Shown here piece by piece: positions 1 to 6,300 of a DNA stretch of 12,345 nt. The position numbers and the translations under genes are program-made. The notes below the pieces were generated by a model. That model was not told where the DNA came from. It saw only the letters and a list, made by a program, of their open reading frames with translations, and searched no databases. Every line of letters begins with the position of its first letter. The stretch's first letter is position 1. Origin of the DNA: Rickettsiales bacterium (GTDB taxonomy: Bacteria > Pseudomonadota > Alphaproteobacteria > Rickettsiales > Anaplasmataceae); NCBI GenBank assembly GCA_031266615.1, contig JAISAR010000082.1, positions 1 through 12,345 on the forward strand, read 5' to 3'.

Positions 1-1
1 T

Positions 2-118
2 GTAAGTATAGAAGTGGAATTGCAAGTATCAATAGCGATGGATAAGGGATTGCGTTTTGCAATAAGAGAGGGTGGTAGAACTGTTGGTTCTGGTGTTGTT
101 TCCGAAATTTTGGAGTAG
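2..118 (+). CDS. tuf: Elongation factor Tu, C-terminal end (partial, 5' end outside window)
   Basis: Reading from base 2, 38 codons run to a TAG stop at 116-118. The translation contains [20 protein letters not shown] followed by VVSEILE, which is the characteristic end of EF-Tu domain 3 (compare the [20 protein letters not shown] segment of E. coli EF-Tu). EF-Tu is the cytoplasmic GTPase that delivers aminoacyl-tRNA to the ribosomal A site. Only the last tenth of the protein is present, so the GTPase domain cannot be assessed. The gene lies 14 bp before a tRNA-Trp gene, the usual tuf - tRNA-Trp - secE - nusG order of many bacteria, so the tRNA is probably co-transcribed with it. A genome may hold more than one tuf copy; this is the one linked to secE. 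Confidence 0.95.
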   Translation, partial: [38 protein letters not shown]

Positions 119-132
119 AAAGTTTTAGTCAT

Positions 133-205
133 AGGAGTGTAGCTCAATTGGTAGAGCGCTGGTCTCCAAAACCAGAGGTTGTAGGTTCAATTCCTATCGC
201 TCCTG
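133..205 (+). tRNA. tRNA-Trp (anticodon CCA)
   Basis: A complete 73-nt cloverleaf can be folded by eye. The acceptor stem AGGAGTG (133-139) pairs with CGCTCCT (198-204) with one G-T wobble, and the discriminator base is G205. The D arm is GCTC...GAGC. The anticodon stem CTGGT/ACCAG encloses loop CTCCAAA with anticodon CCA, which reads UGG (Trp). The T arm is GTAGG-TTCAATT-CCTAT. The 3' CCA is not encoded (the genome reads GCATTA after the acceptor stem), so it must be added by CCA nucleotidyltransferase. Its position between tuf and secE is conserved in many bacteria. Confidence 0.97.
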
Positions 206-224
206 CATTAATGTTGTGGTAGAA

Positions 225-425
225 ATGTTAAAAGGTTTAAGTGTTTTTTTGTGTGATATCAAGCAGGAAATACGAAAAATTGCCTGGGTGAAGAAGCAAG
301 AAGTGTTATCGTCTTTATTTGTTGTAGCAGTTGTTATACTGTGCTTTTCAGTTTTCTTTCATTTGATAGATTTTACGTCTCTTTACGCAATTAAAGCTTT
401 GTTTGGAATTGTTTATGGAATATAA
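225..425 (+). CDS. secE: Preprotein translocase subunit SecE
   Basis: This 66-residue protein has the plan of the short, single-span SecE: an amphipathic N-terminal helix (VFLCDIKQEIRKIAWVKKQEV) followed by one hydrophobic membrane segment (about LSSLFVVAVVILCFSVFF). SecE clamps the SecY channel in the inner membrane. The usual Trp-Pro pair in the motif before the membrane span reads Trp-Val here (residues AWVKK). I chose ATG 225 because the family normally begins only a few residues before the amphipathic helix; an in-frame GTG at 216 would add three residues (MVE). Neither start has a strong Shine-Dalgarno sequence. The 3' end overlaps the start of nusG by 11 bp, the classical secE-nusG pair, suggesting translational coupling. 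The family call rests on size, topology and synteny more than on sequence identity. Confidence 0.92.
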   Translation: MLKGLSVFLCDIKQEIRKIAWVKKQEVLSSLFVVAVVILCFSVFFHLIDFTSLYAIKALFGIVYGI

Positions 426-1245
426 ATGGTACATTATTAAAGTTGATTGCGGGCATGAGAGGCACGTACGTGAGTTGGTAAACTGCACTGCTTATTTCAA
501 GGAAGTATTTATTCCTTATCAAGCGGTAAGTAATTCAAAATCTGACACGAGGGAGTTGTGTGAAGTGTACGTGTGTATGCATCTATGTGATGAGAGCAAG
601 GATATTCTGAATCAAACACCTGGGTTCTGCAGTGATGAGCCTGGTAATTTTGAAGTAGTTTCAGATGATGAAATGAATTTAAAGCGTAGAGAATTCGACA
701 AATACAAATGGTATATTTTGAGAGTTGCTTCCAATTATGAAGAAAAGGTGTGTCAACACGTGTTAGAAAATTCTATGAGATTAGGAGTTAGCGATTATTT
801 TAAGGAAGTTTTTATCCCATATGAGGAGCCAAGTGAGGCGGAATTAAGGTCTAAAAAAATTGTTACACGAAGAAAATGCTTTCCTGGTTATGTTTTTTTA
901 TATGTAAATTTATGCGATGAAGTGTTAAACTTTGTTAGTAATATACCAAAGTCTCTTAAAGTTTATGGGTTCTTAAAAAATGGTAATGTTCCCAAGGTAA
1001 TTTTGGATGATGAGATTCGCTCAATGTGTAATGCACTTTATAATGCTCAAGAGACGAAAAAGTTAAGTCACGGTTATGAAAAGGGAGAAGAGGTGAAAAT
1101 TAACGATGGTCTTTTTCAAAACTTTACTGGTAAAGTAGATATGATTAATGATGAGAAAAAAATTATTAATGTAGAAGTGTCAATTCTAGGTAAGCCAACA
1201 ATAATAGAGTTAGATTTAGCTCAAGTAGAGAAAATAGAGGATTAA
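415..1245 (+). CDS. nusG: Transcription termination/antitermination factor NusG with an extra N-terminal NGN-like domain
   Basis: NusG binds the beta' clamp helices of RNA polymerase, suppresses pausing, and links polymerase to Rho or to ribosomal protein S10. The protein is 276 aa, against about 175-190 aa usually. Residues 97-205 form a normal NGN domain: KYKWYILRV start, YFKEVFIPY at 128-136, and the hallmark RRKCFPGYVF with PGYVF at 157-161. Residues about 218-276 form the C-terminal KOW domain (KGEEVKINDG, then SILGKPTIIELD). Residues 1-86 are a second, degenerate NGN: YKWYIIKV at 3-10, YFKEVFIPY at 27-35 and LCDE at 57-60 (LCDE again at 166-169), but lacking the PGYVF block. I chose ATG 415, inside secE; an in-frame TTG at 403 would add four residues. 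ATG 673 would give a canonical 190-aa NusG, but has no obvious Shine-Dalgarno. The function of the extra domain is unknown. Confidence 0.93.
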   Translation: MEYKWYIIKVDCGHERHVRELVNCTAYFKEVFIPYQAVSNSKSDTRELCEVYVCMHLCDESKDILNQTPGFCSDEPGNFEVVSDDEMNLKRREFDKYKWYILRVASNYEEKVCQHVLENSMRLGVSDYFKEVFIPYEEPSEAELRSKKIVTRRKCFPGYVFLYVNLCDEVLNFVSNIPKSLKVYGFLKNGNVPKVILDDEIRSMCNALYNAQETKKLSHGYEKGEEVKINDGLFQNFTGKVDMINDEKKIINVEVSILGKPTIIELDLAQVEKIED

Positions 1246-1247
1246 TT

Positions 1248-1688
1248 ATGAGTGTCGTGGTTGCTAAGATTAACTTATTAATGGAGGCGGGGAAGGCAGT
1301 ACCCGGGCCAAAAATTGCTTCAGTGCTTGGTCCGCGTGGTATACCCGTTCCTAAATTCTGCGAAGCTTTTAATAAAGTGACTAGCACGGCTAACGCTAAC
1401 TATAAGGTAGGTGATTTAGTGACAGTACGAATCTCTATAAAGGATGATCGCTCTCACGATTTTACTGTCAGTGGTCCGCCTGTTGCTTATTTGCTTAAGC
1501 AGGAAGCTAAATTGACCAAAAGCTCCAATAACCCAGGTAAAGAATTGGTGGCGAAGTTGCCTATGTCTGCTATAATTAAGGTAGCAAAATGTAAAATGGT
1601 TGACATGAAAGTGGATAATGAGGATTCAGCAGTGAAAATGGTTATAGGCACTGCCAAATCTATGGGTATAGAAGTTATAGAAGGTTAG
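1248..1688 (+). CDS. rplK: 50S ribosomal protein L11
   Basis: This 146-aa protein matches L11 in length (about 141-147 aa) and in order of motifs: LLMEAGKAVPGP near the N terminus, FCEAFN, the FTVSGPPVAYLLKQEA segment (family FxxxTPPAxxLLKKAAG), and the end GTAKSMGIEV. L11 binds 23S rRNA at the GTPase-associated centre and helps factor-dependent GTP hydrolysis and (p)ppGpp synthesis by RelA. The loop that is normally PPVGPALGQHGVNI reads PKIASVLGPRGIPV, an unusual degree of change in a very conserved, thiostrepton-contacting element. It starts 2 bp after the nusG stop, so translation is probably coupled. The gene precedes rplA as in most bacteria. Confidence 0.96.
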   Translation: MSVVVAKINLLMEAGKAVPGPKIASVLGPRGIPVPKFCEAFNKVTSTANANYKVGDLVTVRISIKDDRSHDFTVSGPPVAYLLKQEAKLTKSSNNPGKELVAKLPMSAIIKVAKCKMVDMKVDNEDSAVKMVIGTAKSMGIEVIEG

Positions 1689-1692
1689 ATGC

Positions 1693-2346
1693 ATGAGTAC
1701 ATATCACGATAATCCCAAACAATGCTTAGAAAAGATTATTGAGTCTGCTTCAGCAAAGTTTAACGAGTCAATTGATGTTGCAGTTAATTTAGGTGTGGAT
1801 TCACGTAAATCTGAAGAACAGGTGCGTGGTACAGTGGTTTTGCCTAAGGGTATTGGAAAAGATATTAAAGTAGCTGTTTTTGCCCAAGATAAGCATTTAT
1901 CAGAAGCTGAAAAAGCTGGTGCTGATATTGTAGGAGGGGAGGATTTAGTTGAAGAAATAAAAAAGGGTAGAAAACTAGATGTTGATTGGTGTATTACCAC
2001 CCCCGATTTTATAGCAAAAATCACCCCTATTGCGAAAGTATTGGGTGCCAAGGGATTGATGCCTAACCCTAAATTTGGTACCGTAACTTCTAAAGTTGCA
2101 GAGGCTGTTAAAACCGTTAAGTCTGGTCAAATGAAATTCAGGACAGACAAAAATGGTATTATCCACGGTAAATTAGGAAACATCAAATTCGGTGTTGATG
2201 ATTTGCTAGAAAATTTGAAAGCCTTTCTTAAAGTCATTAAAAATAATAAACCTGTTTCTGTAAAAGGAGTGTACTTTAAGAGTGTCTTTTTAAATTCAAC
2301 TATGGGCAAGGCTTATAAAATAAACAAAGTGGAAGATATAATTTAA
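1693..2346 (+). CDS. rplA: 50S ribosomal protein L1
   Basis: L1 forms the mobile stalk at the ribosomal E site and helps release deacylated tRNA; in E. coli it also represses translation of the rplKA mRNA. The 217-aa product is slightly shorter than the usual 225-235 aa. Recognisable motifs are RGTVVLPKGIGK (family GTVVLPHGTGK), VAVFAQ, GADIVGGEDLVEEIKKG, and the signature GAKGLMPNPKFGTVT followed by FRTDKNGIIHGKLG (family FRVDKAGIVHAPIG). The start is ATG 1693, four bases after the rplK stop; another ATG at 1689 is out of frame. The short N terminus lacks the lysine-rich lead seen in many L1 proteins but keeps the whole two-domain core. Confidence 0.97.
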   Translation: MSTYHDNPKQCLEKIIESASAKFNESIDVAVNLGVDSRKSEEQVRGTVVLPKGIGKDIKVAVFAQDKHLSEAEKAGADIVGGEDLVEEIKKGRKLDVDWCITTPDFIAKITPIAKVLGAKGLMPNPKFGTVTSKVAEAVKTVKSGQMKFRTDKNGIIHGKLGNIKFGVDDLLENLKAFLKVIKNNKPVSVKGVYFKSVFLNSTMGKAYKINKVEDII

Positions 2347-2358
2347 GGGAGTAATACT

Positions 2359-2877
2359 GTGAAGCGTGAAAGTAAGGACGAGTTTATACAGAACATAATG
2401 AATGTGTTCGTAAATAATGATTTCTTAATATTGGTAAATTTTAAATCTATAAATGCTAGTGACTCATTGGCCCTCAGGAATGGCCTAAAGGCTGTAGCAG
2501 GCGGGATACTCGTAGTTAAAAATACTCTAGCCCGTTTAGCTTTGGAAAGAACTGATAGATTTCCCTATTTATCAGATAGATTTTCTGGTCCTGTTGCTAT
2601 TATATACTCTAGTGGTATAGTAGAAGCTGCAAAGCTGACAGTTGATTTCGTTGATGCTAATAAAAAAAAGATGTCTGTGATTTGCGCAGCTCACTTAAAT
2701 CAATTGCTTACAGTAGAGGATGTTAATAAACTGGCTAAGTTGCCTTCTCTGGATGAGTTGCGTATTAAAATTATGCGTTTAATATCTTATAATATTCCTG
2801 CTCGGTTGGCGTTATCTATTAATTCACCTTCCATGAGGCTTATAAGAGTGTTAGATTATTATAGTTCTAAAAAATAA
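2359..2877 (+). CDS. rplJ: 50S ribosomal protein L10
   Basis: L10 anchors the L7/L12 dimers to 23S rRNA at the base of the stalk. The 172-aa protein has the family features: an early ILVNFKSINASDSLALRNGL segment (family DYRGLTVAQMTELRxxL), VVKNTLARLALE (family VVKNTLARRA), then FSGPVAIIYSSG (family GPTAIAFS) and a C-terminal helix region that would hold L12 dimers. The start codon is GTG 2359, supported by a good Shine-Dalgarno AAGGGAG at 2345-2351 that overlaps the rplA stop. The 12-bp gap to rplA leaves no room for the long leader that carries the L10 repressor site in E. coli. Confidence 0.96.
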   Translation: MKRESKDEFIQNIMNVFVNNDFLILVNFKSINASDSLALRNGLKAVAGGILVVKNTLARLALERTDRFPYLSDRFSGPVAIIYSSGIVEAAKLTVDFVDANKKKMSVICAAHLNQLLTVEDVNKLAKLPSLDELRIKIMRLISYNIPARLALSINSPSMRLIRVLDYYSSKK

Positions 2878-2902
2878 ATTTGTTGTTAAGTAAGGTAGTA
2901 GT

Positions 2903-3304
2903 ATGAGTAATGTAACAAACGATTTGGTTGATAAAATATTATCTTTAAATCTATTAGAGGCTTCTGAACTTGTAAAAATTCTAGAAGAGAAGATAGGGTT
3001 ACCTGCTGGTTCTTTTATTGGCGGAGTTGTTGGTGCTAGTGCACCTACTAGTGATAATGCTGCTAGTTCTGCTTCTCAAGAAAAAACTGAATGCAAAGTT
3101 GTAATTAAAGAAATTGATGCAAGCAAAAAAATGGAAATCATTAGAATGGTTAGGAAGGTTAATTCTACATTAGGCTTAAAAGAAGCAAAAGAGTTAGTTG
3201 AATCCTTGCCTAAGGATTTGACTGCTAATATTCCTAGAGATGAAGCAGAAAAAATAAAGCAACAACTTATTGAAGCAGGAGCAACCAAAGTGGACCTTGA
3301 ATAA
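2903..3304 (+). CDS. rplL: 50S ribosomal protein L7/L12
   Basis: This 133-aa protein is the flexible stalk component that recruits translation GTPases. The N-terminal dimerisation/L10-binding part (about residues 1-40) contains LVDKILSLNLLEASELVKIL and EEKIGLPA. A short Ala/Ser-rich hinge follows (GASAPTSDNAASSASQ). The C-terminal domain carries the conserved K-I-x-x-IR-x-V, GLKEAKELVESLP and EEAxxIxxxLxxAGA-type elements (here DEAEKIKQQLIEAGATKVDL). It starts at ATG 2903, behind an AAGGTAG Shine-Dalgarno at 2892-2898, and lies 25 bp after rplJ, the standard rplJ-rplL pair. Stalk proteins are needed in several copies per ribosome, so its own good ribosome binding site is expected. Confidence 0.97.
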   Translation: MSNVTNDLVDKILSLNLLEASELVKILEEKIGLPAGSFIGGVVGASAPTSDNAASSASQEKTECKVVIKEIDASKKMEIIRMVRKVNSTLGLKEAKELVESLPKDLTANIPRDEAEKIKQQLIEAGATKVDLE

Positions 3305-3370
3305 GATGCTTATATTTAATATATTAATTTTATATTGATGCAGCGCTTTTAGTTAGTTTGGGGTATTTTA
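3305..3370 (+). promoter_or_regulatory. AT-rich rplL-rpoBC spacer, possible internal promoter or processing region
   Basis: This 66-bp spacer is the longest plus-strand gap between co-directional protein genes in the window. It is very AT-rich and contains a perfect 12-bp palindrome TTAATATATTAA (3316-3327) and TATATT hexamers resembling a -10 box (for example 3331-3336). A TGGGG Shine-Dalgarno-like run at 3359-3363 sits 7 bp before the rpoBC ATG. In E. coli the rplL-rpoB spacer contains an attenuator and an RNase III site that set polymerase levels apart from ribosomal proteins; an equivalent role here is only inference. I see no convincing -35 box and no GC-rich terminator hairpin. Confidence 0.3.
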
Positions 3371-6300
3371 ATGGTTGATTCTTCTTATATGTGTGTTTCT
3401 GATGCTTTTGTTCCTAGGGTTTCTTATTCCAGGTCGATTGATTTAAAAGATTCTTTGTTAGACTTAGTTAAAGTTCAAAAAGAGTCATACAAGTCATTTA
3501 CTCCTGGAAATCATGATAATGAAAGGCTTGAATCTATTTTTCATTCAGTCTTTCCAGTAAATGATCCTTTGCACAGGGCTACTATTGAGTTCATAAGCTG
3601 CAGAATAGATAGTCCTAAGTATGATGAGTCTGAATGTATAAAGCGCGGTATAACTTTTTCTGCTCGAGTTATTGCTTCTATACGTCTTGTTGTTGTGCAA
3701 GATGGTATTTCTCTTGATGAATATAGATCGATTAAAGAGAGTGGGGATCGTTCCAAGCTTGCGACCATTGTAAAATTCATAGAAGAGCAGGAAGTCCACT
3801 TTTGTGGGTTGCCGATGATGACTGATAAAGGCACTTTCATCATTAATGGAGTGGAAAAAGTTATCGTTTCACAGATGCATAGGTCCCCTGGTGTATTTTT
3901 TGATAGCGATAAGGGAAAAACTTATAACTCCGGCAAATTAATTTATTCTGCTAGAATTATTCCTTATAGAGGTTCTTGGCTTGATATTGAGTTTGATGTT
4001 AAAGACCATTTGTATTTTCGTATTGATAGGAAAAGAAAATTACCAATCTCAGTTTTATTAAAAGCGTTGGGCCTGTCAAATAATGATATACTCGATAAAT
4101 TTTATGAAAAGATAAAGTATGTAAAATACAAAAATGGTTGGAAAGTACCTTTCATTCCTGACAAATTTAAGGGAGTTAGGTTACCTTTTGATTTAATGGA
4201 CGTTGAAGGTAATGTGTTACTTAAGGCTAATGTTCGTGTTACCTCAAGGCTAGCTAAAAAGCTACATGACGATGGATTAAAAGAGTATCTAGTGCCTTTT
4301 GATTCTATATGTGGTTTATTTCTCGCAGAGGACTTAATAGATAGTGTTAGCTCTACGAAAATTTTATCTGCTGGTGAGCCTATAAAAGTGGAAGACGTAA
4401 AAAAGCTTGAGTTACTATCTGTGGGTGAAATATCAGTCTTAAACATCGATAATCTATATGTTGGGCCTTATATATTAAACACACTTTTTCTAGATGAAAA
4501 CATGTCTTATCAGGACGCGCTGTATGAAATATATAGAGTCTTGCGTCCTGGTGAAGTTCCCGTTTTAGAGATAGTAGAAGAGTTTTTTCATAATCTTTTC
4601 TTTAACCCTGAGTATTACGACCTGTCTAATATTGGTAGGTTGAAACTTAATTCTTATCTTGGGTTAAGTTGTGACGAGGATTTAACTGTCTTAACACATG
4701 AAGATATTATTGAAATTGTAAGAAAAATAGTACTGTTACGTGATGGTCAAGGATCTGTAGATGACATTGATCACTTGGGAAATAGAAGAGTAAGATCAGT
4801 TGGAGAGTTTATAGAGAACCAGTTTAGGACTGGGTTACTAAAATTGGAACGTGTAATAATTGACTCTATGTCTACTTCTAGTTTAGACAAAGTTTCTCCA
4901 TCTGATTTTATTAATCCAAAAGTATTAACTAATGTCTTAAGAGATTTCTTTAATTCTTCTCAATTATCCCAGTTTATGGATCAGACTAATCCATTATCTG
5001 AAATAACGCATAAAAGAAGGTTGTCAGCATTAGGTCCTGGCGGTTTAACGAGAGACCGTGCAGGATTTGAAGTGCGTGATGTTCATCCAACTCATTATGG
5101 AAGAATTTGCCCCATTGAAACCCCTGAAGGGCAAAATATAGGGCTAATCAACAGTTTAGCTATATATGCACGTGTTAATAAATATGGTTTTATTGAAAGC
5201 CCTTACAGGAAAGTAGTAAATAGGGTTGTCACTGATCAAATTGAGTATCTATCTGCAATAGATGAAGGTTCGTATTATATAGCTGATACCAGTGCAAGGC
5301 TTGATGAAAATAACCGTTTTGTTGATGACATGCTATACTGTAGGTATGCCGGTAGTTTTGCCATGGTAAGTAGCGATCAAGTGAGTTACATTGACGTATC
5401 TCCTAAACAGGTAATATCAGTTGCAGCTTCCTTGATCCCATTTTTGGAAAATGATGATGCCAACAGAGCATTAATGGGCTCAAACATGCAACGCCAAGCT
5501 GTACCTTTATTGAAGCCTACAGCTCCTTTGGTTGCAACTGGTATGGAACCTTTTGTGGCTTCTGGCTCTGGTGCTGTAGTTTTGGCAAAACGTGATGGCA
5601 TAGTTGATAGCTCTGATAGTAATTCCATAGTTATACGCGCCTTTGATGAAGAAAGGGTTAACTACCTGGGTGTAGATATTTATCATTTAAAGAAATTTCA
5701 GCGTTCCAATCATAATACTTGCATTAATCAAAGGCCACTAGTACGTGTTGGTGATTATGCTAAAGAGGGTGATGTAATAGCTGATGGTCCTGCAATTAAT
5801 AGTGGTGAGCTAGCACTTGGTAAAAATTTGCTAGTCGCTTTTATGTCTTGGCAAGGTTATAATTTTGAAGACTCTATTATTATTTCCAGTGAAGTTGTTA
5901 AAAAGGATCTATTTACTTCTATCCATATAGAAGAATTTGAATGTGTTGTACATGATACTCCTTTAGGGTCAGAGAAAATAACTCGTGCTATACCTGGTGT
6001 TAATGAAGAAAATCTATACCACTTGGATGATAGTGGTATAGTAAAAGTTGGTACAAGAGTGGGTCCAGGCTATATTCTAGTAGGTAAAGTTACACCTAAA
6101 CCTTCTCTTTCATTACCTCCTGAAACAAAATTGTTGATGACGATTTTTGGTGAAAAGTCATTCGATTGTGCAGATTCCTCTTTGTACACATCTCCAGATG
6201 TTGAAGGAACAGTAATTGATGTAAGAGTCTTTACACGCAGGGGAGTTGAAGAGAACGAAAGGGCATTGTTTATTAAGCAAAAAGAAATGGATGATTTAGA

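Noticed and set aside
673..1245. ATG 673 as the nusG start, giving a canonical 190-aa NusG
   Set aside because: It has no clear Shine-Dalgarno, and the preceding 258 bp are open in the same frame, begin right at the usual secE overlap, and encode a recognisable NGN-like copy. I therefore kept the long form but noted the alternative.
1704..2051. Minus-strand open frame of 115 codons within rplA
   Set aside because: It lies wholly inside a conserved ribosomal protein gene and has no recognisable domain. The same applies to the minus-strand frames inside rplK, rplL and rpoBC.
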